Source: Emergomyces orientalis (taxonomy: Eukaryota; Ascomycota; Eurotiomycetes; Onygenales; Ajellomycetaceae). From it: a stretch of DNA of 64,000 nt. Both the position numbers and the translations under genes were made by a program. Where the stretch lies: NCBI GenBank assembly GCA_002110485.1, contig MOWL01000026.1:434001-498000 (forward strand). The letters run 5' to 3'. The notes beneath the pieces are model-generated. The model worked only from the letters and a program-made list of their open reading frames with translations. It was not told the origin of the DNA and made no database searches. Positions 21,129 through 32,498 of the stretch are shown piece by piece. The number at the start of each line of letters is the position of its first letter. Within the stretch, counting starts at the first letter, position 1.

Positions 21129-23345
21129 ATGGCTCCCCATCGACGAAGCCGTATTGCTAGTAGGAGGAGAAGGGAGGATGAAGGCGATGAAGACGGTTCA
21201 ATGGACGCAGATTTGGAGGACGATTCTCTGAGTGAGGGAACAATTTCAGCACATGAGGATGACGATGCCGATGAAGAAGGAAGCGATCTGAGTGAAAACG
21301 ATACAACAGGTGGACCCGAGGAAAAGCAAGCAAGAAACGGGCGGGCGCAGGCTGCCAACGGTGGTGAGGGTGGTGAGGTTCAGCTGGGAGGCAAACCGGC
21401 ACCTCCTGTCGGACGGCTCTTTGCAGCAACAGTGTCGGATACTGAGGTTATGTTGAACGGGATGAAGTTGTCTGACGGACCGGAAGGCGTCGAGGAAATC
21501 CATTTCGACGACCTGAAGGAAGAGCTGGATAATGCTGTCGCCACCCCGAAATCCGCGAACAACAAGGGAATCCGGGGGGAGACATTTGCGGAGAAGAAGC
21601 GGCGCGAGCATGAGGAATACATCAAGGAGCGGGATTCGAATCCAGCTTTCGTACCTACTCGAGGCGGGTTCTTCCTTCATGACAAGCGAAATACTAATTC
21701 TCCGCCAAATGGCTACCGATCCCCATACAACAGCAACAGCAATAACAAACCCAAGACTCGCTCCCATGGCCTCATTGTTGATAGCAATGCCGCAAGGTTA
21801 GTACCTACCTCCAAATTATTTATCGTTTGTCATTACTTACTTTTCTGCGGGAACTAAATGCTGATCTTATATTTCTCCTTCAGACGCCCTGCTCCGAAAC
21901 CAGATGTAACGGCAGGACAGTGGGCGCATGATCTACATGATTCTGTTATCCAAGACGTTCGCCCGGTGCCATCCACTTCCGCCGCCTTATCCAATAACAC
22001 TCCTCTCCCCAATGCCCCAAGACCTGTTCCCACTGCTCCTCGATCATCTCCGCCAAACCGGTCCTTTTCCAGCACTGTCCTAGTGGGCAATGTTCCCGTC
22101 ATAGTATTTCTCCCCGGCATGAAAGCCCCTATTCCGTACTCCGCCGTACCTAAGAAACAACACACCCGCCTCCCCCAGCATCGACCACCTCTTCGTCGTG
22201 ATAAACCTGTTAGAATATCTTTACCGGGGCAGCCACCCCGATACATCTTCCCCGCCACAGATCGGTCCTTTATCTTTATCCCAAGAGCGCTAAGACCGAA
22301 TCAGCAATACCGCCAACGAGGCCGTGGAGGCTTCTACGGTGGTGGTGGTAGGAGAACAAGTGTTTACGGAGGGAGCATATATACTCCAAGTGTGGCCATG
22401 AGCCGCAGATCATCATTCGGTAGGGGAACTGATGTCATCAATTCGCCTGCTGGTTCTGTGGTTTCTCGTGTTGGTGTTATTCCTGGTGAAGGTGGGAAAC
22501 CGGTAGTACGACTCCCTCCTTCAATTAGACCCCCTGTTGGGCCCGGCTTTGCTCCGCACCATGGAATTGTCCCCCACATGCACGCCGCTCATCCCCCTCC
22601 ATACTCGATGCCTCCACCGCCTGAGTTCCGTGAAAACCGACCGATACAAAACATCCCGATGCATCAGCCTCGGCCGCAGAAAACAGTCTCAGTCGCTGAT
22701 ATCGAATCTCCTGTTACATTCCAATTCAACCCACCCCAACAGCAGCAGGAGCAACCTTTCCATCACCAGGTCCCACAGCCCGTTAACGGGCCGTACATTC
22801 CTGATTCCGCCATGTATGCTCCACATGCACGCCATTCTTCACATATCTCCCAGGCCTCGGCAACGCCTTTGTCCCAGATTCCTGAGCGTGCTATCCACGC
22901 TCAACCGTTCCAACCATATCCCTATCAACAACCCCAGCCATACTATACGGAACCAGGCTATCAACCTCAGCCTGTATTCTACCCGGCAACGAATCCAGAG
23001 TATCCAACCTACAACGCACCCGTTCAACCTAGCCACCCATCGGCCTATGCTACCCAAGGGCAACAAATGTCTTATTCCATGCCTCCTCCCCAACAACCAC
23101 CAGCAAGTGACCAAGCGCAGACGCAATCCGCCACCGTTGCGCACGAGTCAAACGGTACCGTATATTATTACGACACTTCACAGTTGACAGGTTCCACATA
23201 CCCACAGCAGCAAAACGCAACATACCCTGCGCCACCTCAAGGAGCCCCGCAGGGAGGTGTAGTTGGTATGGGAGGCATGATGACACCACCGGGAACGACC
23301 TATTATTATCCTCAACCTCAAAATGGAGCGGTATATTATGCATGA
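21129..23345 (+). CDS. Btz/CASC3 (eIF4A3-binding) domain protein
   Basis: Two exons, 21129..21796 and 21884..23345, give 709 aa. The junction reads S-N-A-A-R-R-P-A-P-K. The N-terminus is acidic (Asp/Glu/Ser, residues 12-65). The Btz (SELOR) domain covers about 85-240: charged helix AEKKRREHEEYIKER, then NPAFVPTRGGFFLHDKR, whose FFLHD core is the part that in human CASC3/MLN51 wraps around eIF4A-III. The exon 2 start with GQWAHDLHD completes the domain. Proteins of this family belong to the exon junction complex, joining splicing to mRNA export, localisation and decay. The remaining 450 residues are a disordered Pro/Gln/Tyr-rich region (many PQQ, YPQ and PPP), unlike structured animal homologues but common in fungi. 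The gene is intron-poor and sits downstream of NOP13. Confidence 0.8.
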
Positions 23346-26300
23346 GAACACCCTCCGTTCAATTAAGAGAGTCTTTTACGACATTTTCCTTTTACTTCTT
23401 CTTTTCATTTTTTATCTTTTATTTCTGTTTCTTGTTCCCGCGTTTTCTGTTTAACCTTTGGTCATTTTCCGGACCCATTTATATTCAGCTATTTTTTCGC
23501 ACATTTTTGGCGCTGCTTGTTATTTTTATTTTTATTTTTATTTATTTTCGACGTTCCGCTACGACTTTTCGCTGTTGATTTCCAAAGCGAGCTCCTTATT
23601 GTCGTCTGCTGTTTATATTACGCTCCCCATGCATTTTAGCGGCTTGTTTTTTTTTCTTTTCCTTTCCTTTCTTTTTCGTTTACCAACTTCGGGCAAACCC
23701 CTTTTTATTTTTATTGTTCTTCTCTTGTTTTACCCTTTTCGGACGCCAGGATTTCTGGGGTTATTATATATTCGGTCTATTTTTACGGTAGCATAGGTTT
23801 TTTTAAGTTGCGCGACCCCCTTTTGCTCATTCCAACCAATTTTTGGATTTGCCGTCTTCGTCTCATGTTTCGCCTTCCGTTTGCTGGATTTCGTTTCATT
23901 CCTCGCCTTTTCTGGCCCTTGTTAATTCCTGTCCCAAGCGTCCGGTTTGTGCCTCTCCATTTTTTCACAGCAGGTAAACGTTCTCCAAAGCCTGATATTC
24001 AATCGCCCAGAAAATCACCTATTGTTTTAACTCTCTTATCGATTTTTATCATTTCTATCCTCGACTATTCTTATTCGTCTGCTCCCTTTTTCAGACCTAA
24101 CAAACTCTCGCTGCGCCTCCAGCATACCCCTCTACAGTGGCGAAGAGCTATCAGCTTCTCTACGGTTTACCTTAACTATATACGCAAACATGATCTGATC
24201 CTTGATTTATGTATTTCTCCCTCACTGGCCGTTTAGCTAAGATACCGGAAACCGAACCCGCTTGATATCCAAACCCGCGAAGCCCTTTTAACTTTATTTC
24301 ATAATTTCTTCGTTTTCTTTAATCCCTTAGTGCCTCTCTCTGTGGTACCCCCCTTTTTAACATATTTGGTTTTGTCACGTTCCTACTTTATTCATTTATT
24401 CTCACCTTTCTTCTTCGTTGTCATTTCTTTTCTCTTTCCATATGTGGAAAACTACTTTTTATTTCTCATCGCTTATTTGCTATTCCTCTCATGGTCTCGT
24501 ATGTTTTTTTTTTCTTTCTCGCTGTTTCATTTTTTTCCTTTCTTTGTCATTTCCCCATATTCTCATTCTCATGTTATCAGGGTCAAATTTCCCCTAATTT
24601 TACAAATCTATGCCAAGCAAAAGCAAGCAAAAAATGTCAATCTCTGGTTTTTCTTCCTTTTTCCCCCGCTTTCCGCATTCTTCCTTCCTCCTTTTCCTTC
24701 CTCCTTTTCCTTCCTCCTTTTCCTTAGCCTATTTTACCTTTTTCCTCCTTTATGGTTTTTTACTTGATATCACTCCTCTTATCTATATTATTTATATACT
24801 ATCATGGTGGAAATGAATTAAGTAAACTGCGGTATATCATTCTTCCTTCTTATCTTTGTAATTTTTTTAAAAAGAAATTTTTTTTTCTTTCTGTTTTTTC
24901 CCTCTTAATTGTTCCTTTCCCCTTCTCCATTTCCCATTCTTTTCCTATTCCAATTTAGAAACAGATTCACTGTGATGTATTATTTCCGGGGCTTTTCTTC
25001 TCGACACTTCACCTTCAGATGGTAGTACGTCTCTTTCTTCCGTTTTATCTCTTCCCACGTTATTATTTATTACCTCTTATCACGCGGTAGGGTAGACCTC
25101 AATTTTAACGCTTATCCAACAAAAAAGAGGAGATTTTTTTTGGGGGGAGCGGGGTGGGGGGTGTGGAGGGGGGGGAAGACATACCGACAGTCAAGCTTTA
25201 GAAACATTATATGTGGAAATTTTATGCTTTTTTATGTATCTTCATAAATCCAAAACCCCCAAATTCTCTTCTTCTCGAAGGCGGGATGAAAATTTTCTTA
25301 CTTTTAAATCTTGAAAAACGAATACAAGCGTGAGGGCATGTCCTACTTCTAGTTTAATTTGCTAACTTACGGAGCCCAGTTAAGGATGAAGTACTCACAT
25401 GGATAACAACCTTGAGAATTAGATGATTCATTTCATTTCAAGACAGCATCACCTTTTCTTCACCATAGCAATAGTGATATTATTATTATTATATTATACA
25501 CCACTTAATTGCAAGGATATGTGGGAAGACTATCTATTTTATCTAACAAGAAAAACCATTTAACAAGAAGACTTATTACTGGACTAAAAACCTCATGCAC
25601 TAATAAATATATGCCACAATTTTTACAAGGCTTCGGGTTACCGGGGACCAGCATCTGCTGTCCTCAAAGAGAGAAGAAAGAATGAGATAAAGAAAAGAGA
25701 GATGAACAAAAGAAAATAACACACTGAACACTAGCAATAGTGATAAATTTCTTTTAGAATTCTGAGTCTCATTTCTTCATTTGACTTAAAATAGCTCATC
25801 TTCATCCCTCTCCCTCTTATTATACTGACTTCTATGATGCGGTGTGGCAAAGAGGTTCATCAGAGTCATCCAGAAATAAAAACCAGCTATATCAAAAGAG
25901 AGAGATAGCATCATCAGCAATACATATAATTAATTATAAGAAAGATTTGCCAAGAAAATACCTCTCAGAGCTAGCTATATTCTATATTAATTTCTGTACA
26001 GTTATTAATTAGTGGTGGGGCGAGGAGTGATTCAATCAATCAATGGTTCAGCTATTAGCTTACTGAAGAGTTTATAAGAATATCAAGCAAAAGCATACCG
26101 GGTTACTGGGATCTCTAGTTATTTACAGATATCCAGTGCCAGTTTAATCAGTTGGGGTATTTGCTAGAATTTGACCAGGCTTAAAAGTTTCAAACTTATG
26201 CCACAGTTGAGTTGGAAGAGCACTTATATCTAGTAGTACCTACTAATTAATAGAAAAAAAATTCATTTTATTACTCTACATACTTTCTTTCTCTGTGTCA

Positions 26301-26558
26301 CTTCTTCTTCAGAATAGCATAGTACAGTACATGGCATATCAATTGCAATAGGGGCTTGTAAATCCCCTTTTCTAATATCCCTTAAGTTATTATCTTCATG
26401 GTCTAAATGTTAGGGATTCAAAAAGAGGAGGCTCGAGCCTGACGAAAACATGCACTCAGTCAGCTTAAACTTCGATTTCTCGGGAACAAATAGATATCAT
26501 TTTTTAAATTTATTTAACTCACTACCTTTCCTTGAACGAAACCTCTCGATTCACAAAA
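23346..26558. other. Gene desert with 1.6 kb pyrimidine-rich tract
   Basis: From about 23346 to 24960 the plus strand is overwhelmingly T and C (sampled lines run near 80% or more), with many poly-T runs; open frames there are Phe/Leu/Ser strings and not convincing. It continues into AT-rich sequence with purine-rich patches (25660-25720). It could be an unusually long 3' UTR of the Btz gene, a non-coding transcript or decayed repeats. A G-rich patch lies at 25140-25180. Confidence 0.5.
24683..24725. repeat. 13-bp tandem repeat, 3.3 copies
   Basis: The unit CCTTCCTCCTTTT occurs three times in a row without mismatch (24683, 24696 and 24709), followed by CCTT. It lies inside the pyrimidine-rich tract. 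Confidence 0.85.
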
Positions 26559-26898
26559 ATGAAGTACATCGTCACCTTGTTTGCGCTACTCGGGCTCGCT
26601 TCGCTGAGCGCAGCAGTGCCCAAGTATGATCCTTATTATGATCCAAACTGGATGTGGCCGTCAGACGACCCGTTTGAATGGTGCAATCTTAAAATCTCAG
26701 TATGTCTGGCTCCATTTAATTATCTAAAAAAGGACATGTATGTTTTTCCTATTTATGCTAACGCGTATAATACAGTGTTATGATGATTCAGACTGCTATG
26801 ACGAGACCTGTCTGAAGGTGGCGAAGGGAGAGCGGGGATTAGTTAGATGTGGGAGCTGGCCGTGGTGGCCTCATTCTTGCTTCGCGTGGGTAGGGTGA
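26559..26898 (+). CDS. Small secreted cysteine- and tryptophan-rich protein
   Basis: Two exons, 26559..26699 and 26776..26898, give 87 aa. The intron has donor GTATGT, branch-like GCTAACG and acceptor TACAG, all near consensus; without splicing the frame stops after 74 residues from this ATG. The start context is CACAAAAATG. Residues 1-19 are a clear signal peptide (MKYIVTLFALLGLASLSAA), so the mature protein would be about 68 residues. It has six cysteines, all in the mature part, at 42, 48, 54, 59, 72 and 82 (spacing 5-5-4-12-9), and seven tryptophans. No family recognised. The even cysteine number suggests three disulfides and secretion; roles such as effector, antimicrobial or wall-associated peptide are possible, but nothing in the sequence decides. 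It stands alone in an AT-rich desert. Confidence 0.62.
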
Positions 26899-28881
26899 AT
26901 TTCAGCAAGCCGAGATGCAGGTTTCGATGCCGGTTGCGGCCGAGTTTTTAAACATGACACTTTTGACGACTACCCGTAGGAGGCAGGGGGCAGGAGGCTG
27001 GAGTTGATGGAGTGGGAATCAATAAAGTTGGAGTGATGCTGACATTGATTTGGTCTTAGAAAGGCCTTGCAGCACTTTTGTTTTTTCAGTCGTTTAATCG
27101 CCCATTATTTTTTATATTTTTTGATAGTAATTCACTCCGTCACCCGTAATCACCACTCACCTAGTCACCCTCGAGTTAACATTAATAGTATTCAAATCTT
27201 GGAAATAGATTGTTACTTCCGAACTAAGGAGCTCTTAACGCAATATGAATTGAATGCAAAGAGTATCCGATTCTGGAACGTTTTTACAGCTTAGCTGGTC
27301 GTTCCTCGACGTGCACCGTATTGTAGAGCAATTTTAGCAATTTTAAAGTTGCAGGACGTTAGCCAGCCCCAAACCTGCAACTAAGGATAATTTAAGCACT
27401 GAACTAAAAGCTCCACTCACCAAAGGCTTGGCCCCCCACACAGGCCACAGGCCAAAAAAAGAAACGAGAGGCGAAAACCTTGGAACAAGAAAACCTGGAA
27501 GAGATCATCAAACTCACCTCACACCTCACACTTTAACGGATCGAACCATGAAGTATCAACCTTACCGGGTATCCCTTAATGTCTTTTGCACAGTCGCACG
27601 CCCACGGCTCAATCTCCTATTCTCCGTCTTAAATAATCCGTTTACACCCAAAGCCCCGTGAAAAACAGCCCATTCTCTCCACAACAAGGTCGCTTATATA
27701 CCATAGCTCGACACAGCCAAATCACTAAGCTCTTTGGCCTGCAGCTCCCCTTGAAAATCTGGATATACAAACCAGAGGTATCATCAGCACCTGGCTTCCA
27801 ATCTTGTATGTCTATGGGCCAATTTATGTATCCTTGCCGAACTTACTGAGCGTGAAACCAAGGATCCAATTTCGCGGGGGAATGATCATGGACCAGTGAA
27901 AATGCTTCTTTTACGTCGTTCCAGGCTGCGGGGTTGCCCACGACGAAGTGTTCGCCTTGAAGGTAGATGTAAAAACTTTTAGAGCTGGGGGGCAGAGACA
28001 GAGGAGGGACAGAAACTCCATGTTTCGATTGATGAGCCGTTACGCGTTGGGACAGTGCGTGGCCTCGAATGGCTATTTTTGGGTTTTGGATATGTTCAAA
28101 CACGGAGAGGATGATTCTAAGTATATCAAAGTATTTTGATAAAGGGCGCATAAGTTATTCTATGGTGATTTGGTATCGCCCACCTTCCCTCGACTATGGC
28201 TTTGGCTTCAGGGGCATCCTATTTCCTGCTGGAACGTAGAGTACTGAGAAAATCGGCGATCGATATGCGTGAGATATGATGGCAAGTCAAACGAGAAGAG
28301 CTAGGGCTTCAGATGGTTTTTCGAGAATTTCCACTGCTAAGTTACAAAGCGACCTAGGTTAACTAAATGGTAATCATTATAGCTTCAGCCTCAGTTTCGT
28401 CAGTCATCACAATTAATAAATAACCCGCTAAATAATCTATATCGCTGCTGAATATTTGTTTATTATTTTATAAATTTTTTTTTTTAAAATAATAACAATA
28501 ATAATGCATGCCCAAGTCCCAACGTTGAAGCAGGAAATAATCGTCGGGAAATCGCTGTGGAAGGCTCATCTTCCGAAGTCGGCTATGATAACTATGCCGA
28601 ATGCCGAATGCCCCGCCAAAACAGTTTCATTGCCGAGCAAACTACCATTTCAGCGAACATTTGAATATCGAATACTCAAATAGCTATCGAAAAATTAGTC
28701 CAGAGAGTATACATTACTCTTGATTTTTTATTTAAAAAGCGCACAAGTCGTATACCAGCTTGGGTGGAGTCGGCTGATATTGTCATATTACCCACCTACG
28801 CTCCTCACATTTTCAGTTTTCCCCCTTTCCCCCCCCCCGTCCCCTCACCCGCATTTACACAAGGGATATTCAGACATAATC
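26899..28881. other. AT-rich intergenic region
   Basis: 2 kb between the secreted-protein gene and the dehydrogenase. A minus-strand open frame at 27843-28151 (102 codons) has no motif I know. T/A runs near 28450-28505 include an ATAATAATA stretch. The last 80 bases before the SDR start are C/T-rich, as in a leader. Confidence 0.4.
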
Positions 28882-29817
28882 ATGGTGGACACTACAATAT
28901 CATCAGATCCCCCATCCCGCTCCCTAACCGGCAAGACAGCCATCGTCACCGGTGCCGGCTGCCTCGGTGATGGAATTGGCAACGGGCGCGCCATATCCAT
29001 CCTCCTCGCCCACGATGGTTGCAACGTCGTATGTCTCGACCGTAATCTGGACTGGGCATCTAAAACAGTCGAAATGATCACCTCGAAACCCAATCGGGGA
29101 AAAGCAATAGCATTCAAAGCTGATGTAACTTGCGCAGAGGACTGTGAAGCGGCAGTAAAGTTAGCGGTCGAGACGTTTGGCCGGCTAGACATCTTAGTGA
29201 ATAATGTCGGCATTGGGGGCGCGGCGGGCACGGTGGTTGAGGTTGATATGGTAGAGTGGGCGAAGGGGCTGGAAATTAATGTTTCTAGCATGGTGCAGAT
29301 GAGCAAGTATGCTATTCCGGCCATGAGGAGGAATGAAGGGGAAGGGAAGGGGAATATTGTGAATATGGGGAGTGTTGCCGGTTTGAAGGGCGGCACGCCA
29401 CATTTGCTATATCCTACCGCTAAGGGGGCGGTGGTTAATATGACGAGAGCTATGGCGGCGCATCATGCGGCGGATGGCATTAGGGTTAATTGTGTCTGTC
29501 CTGGGGTATGTTTTGTGAACGATGATTGTTTCTGAGTATTTTTGACATCTACCTGTTTGGCTGACTGAACGGTTTTCATATAGATGCTATATACGCCGAT
29601 GATGTATGGTGGAGGGATGACGGAAGAAGCTAGAGAGGCCAGGCGGAAAAGAAGTTTACTTGGTACTGAGGGGAACGGCTGGGATGCTGCTGGTGCAGTA
29701 GTGTTCCTTGCTGGCCCTCACGCCAGATGGATCACAGGAGTTGTGCTTCCCGTTGATGCGGGAGCTACCGCTGCTGTTGGGATTGGGATGCCTAAGAGTG
29801 CTAGCGTTAACGGTTGA
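28882..29817 (+). CDS. Short-chain dehydrogenase/reductase (classical SDR)
   Basis: Two exons, 28882..29505 and 29584..29817, give 285 aa. The junction restores R-V-N-C-V-C-P-G-M-L-Y-T-P-M, the usual SDR segment after the active site. The NAD(P)-binding motif is VTGAGCLGDGIGNG from T23. The NNAG motif reads NNVG. The catalytic residues are Ser in MGSVAGL, Tyr177 and Lys181 (YPTAK). The C-terminal GNGWDAAGAVVFLAG and WITGVVLPVDAG are typical of the family. The aspartate in CLDRN after beta-2 points to NAD rather than NADP. It oxidises or reduces an alcohol/ketone whose identity cannot be told. There is a slightly long glycine loop (CLGDGIGN), shared by a fungal subgroup. No cluster partner is nearby. 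Confidence 0.9.
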
Positions 29818-30250
29818 TCTCCCTTCTGCAAGTTGTAGTAGCCACTGTCAATAATATTCGAAGAAATTTCTTGATATGAGCTGGAATGAAGCGGAACGGG
29901 TTTTTGTTTGATGTGTGAGGCCATGTTTAGTTCAGTGATACTGGAGTATTTTGCGAGATTAGGGATCGAAGAGCGGATGCTTGAAGCTTCAGATGAGTTG
30001 CCTTGATTTTTTTTTATTCTCTTTTCTTTTTGAACAAACCGAACAGATGTATGCAGTCGATTACATACATATAATGGACGAAGAAGCGATGTGGTAACGT
30101 CCTTGAACGCCCGAAAGAAGATGTGGATATCTTCAATATGCTGTTGCTGGAAATCAGCCAGCTGAAAACACCGTATCAAACATCAAAGCTTAGAAGGGGC
30201 CCCAACTCTCAAAAGCCTGGCAACACCGCCTGCAGCTATGTAGACTGCGA

Positions 30251-30276
30251 ATATATATATATATATATATATATAT
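30251..30276. repeat. AT microsatellite, 13 units
   Basis: Uninterrupted ATATAT run in the intergenic region downstream of the dehydrogenase. Confidence 0.9.
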
Positions 30277-31484
30277 GAATATGATTAATCAGAATGCTGA
30301 AAGTAGATATCCTGCCTTTCCAGGCATATAAAATCATGGGCCAAAAAGGATTATAAAGCAAGAATCAATGAGACGGCATTTAACATTATAATAATGAAAT
30401 ATAAACCCCCAAACAAGTTAGTAGATGGGTAAACGGAAATATCAATCTCGCAGTCCATTCGCCGTATCAAGCCTCAGACGAGAGCCGCAACAGAAGCCCT
30501 ATCTAGGGCACTTTGTGGGGTTGAAATGACCGGCGTTGATGTCAGTTTACTCTTATTGTTATTTTTTTTTCTTTCCAATTTTATCCAATCGTTACCCTTT
30601 TTGAAGAGAATATTAGGCGGCCTGGGTTTCGCAGGTGCATCTGGAAAATGGGCTTCCATCATTAAGGCGAGCCCGTCAAGCGTGAGGATGGAAGATGGGA
30701 GAAAAAAAGAGTAGTCTTTAATGTGAATTTAGTACAAGGTTTCATCAAAACGAGAAATGCGATGGATGGCGTTGTTTCCTGGAAGCCCTGAACTCGGATA
30801 TATTCCCCTGAAACAGAAGGCAGCGACAAGGAGGGTAAGTAAGGTATTTAGATAAGACACGAGTTTAGCGCAATATATCTTCACTGGCACAATATCTGGA
30901 AAAAGGGCCATTCGAAAATCTTTGTCTGTCATCTTTCGAATCCCATATTTTCTCCTACTCCGTTGCCTACGGATGGATTTTACCCTCGCTTACTGTTCGT
31001 CACCTCAAAGAGATAAAACTTGGCTGGTGGCCTGCGAAGTTCGTCAGCATGTCAGCCTAATATTCCACATATATCCATCAATAATTATATTCTCTTGAGT
31101 AATAATACTTTTCCAAATATATGTAACTATCATAGTCGTTTACAATTCACTCATAGTATGGAGGCCTTTTTTGTCACTAAATATCTATTATAGGTAGAAT
31201 TCATCAGCTTTTCCTATTATTCTTCCTCGTGAATGATCCATATTAACCCCAGAGGTATTTTTGAGAGAAAGGTCAAAATTTCCCGAGATATTTCCCTGTA
31301 AGAGCAACTCTGATATCTCGAAATCCTATTAGACTGTGTCCTGTCCCCAGTCTCTCACCCTCTTGCTTGTTCTTGGTTAATTCCGCTCCTTATAGTTTTC
31401 AGTTCTTCAGTTCTAGTGCGGAGAGGGAGTACAGAAGTATGTTTGTAGTTGAATACTCCTCAAGCGGCGAAGAATAATAATAAT

Positions 31485-31506
31485 ACTCCGTACGGAGTAC
31501 TCCGTG
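31485..31506. repeat. Palindromic TACTCCGTACGGAGTA unit with an extra half-copy
   Basis: A perfect 16-bp inverted repeat followed by CTCCGT, so three half-units in a row. Related half-sites occur elsewhere in the window (3727, 4321, 40887 and 51230), all outside coding exons. Confidence 0.8.
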
Positions 31507-32498
31507 TACATACACAGATTGGCTGCTGCAACAACAAATGGAGGCCGGAAATTGAGATCCGATCGAATGATAGTAAGACTGAGTTTTCTCAAACTTGTTC
31601 CCACAATAATAATAGCCTCCAGTTATCATGGGTTCCTTGATACTGGGGGGTTTTGGAGCTACGTCCGTTTGACGTCTGCCTGCAGCGAGTATTAACTAAG
31701 CAGCTGTATTTTTGTGACCGTAACGAGGCTGTAACTAAAGAAGAGTATCATGTGAGGAAATGTCGCACTGCATCTCTTGCGTTCCCACGTAGGCGGTGAG
31801 GGTTGAGCCATGATGTAACTGGTACAGGAGCTCTGGCTGTACGCAATCGCGAAAAATGGGGTAGTGGGTACATCCCCTTTGGCTAGGCTGAAGTGTCCAC
31901 CAATACAGCCGAGAGCGTGTTATGATCGATGATCATAAATGATATCATGCAACTGGGCGGCAAATACATCCTTGGTTGGCTGGAAGCCTCGGGAAAACAT
32001 GCACCATACCACAACAAGGCTAGGGCAGTAAGGTATGTTTGGAACAGCCAGCAGCGTGAACAAAGGCAAGGTAATACCCGTAAATACCAATACGTACCAA
32101 ATACGCCCACGTCCCGCAGCGTCCGCCCAGTTGATGCCAAGCAGCCAATTGCCGGGGTTTGCTGGGCAACTCCTCACTCAACCTCACCTCACCTCACCTC
32201 ACCACTCACTGACTTCCATCCTCCATTCTCTATCTTCACCTCTGCTGCCTCGCCTATCCCCTGAACCTCCTTCGGATCCTATTTTTGTTTTCTCTTCTTC
32301 CACTTGCCCAGTTGCTGAGTTCTTTGCTGGTTGTCTCTCTTCCTTTAGTTCACCGCCTTGGCTTTGTTTGGTAAGGCTGGCTATCCACTCCAAGCTATAT
32401 AACCTCATCCGCAGCTTTCCCCAGCTTTTGAACTTCGACCATCATCAACAACTCGAGCCAGTTTCCTTTCAACCCATCCGTCTACTTATGCCATAATT

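Larger units (their letters stand above)
29818..32498. other. Long intergenic region upstream of NBR1
   Basis: 2.7 kb. Holds the SDR 3' flank, an AT run at 30251-30276, the strongest copy of the TACTCCGTACGGAGTA palindrome (31485-31506), and a CCTCA tandem stretch near 32175-32203. The last 300 bases are C/T-rich, as in a fungal promoter/leader. Open frames are short and motif-free. Confidence 0.45.

Noticed and set aside
23458..24958. Several plus-strand open frames rich in Phe, Leu and Ser (for example 23458-23796 and 24330-24767).
   Set aside because: They are by-products of poly-T/C sequence, change frame freely and show no domain or signal of selection.
27843..28151. Minus-strand frame of 102 codons in the gene desert.
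   Set aside because: No domain recognised and upstream sequence in all frames is closed by stops; could be a gene relic but cannot be supported.
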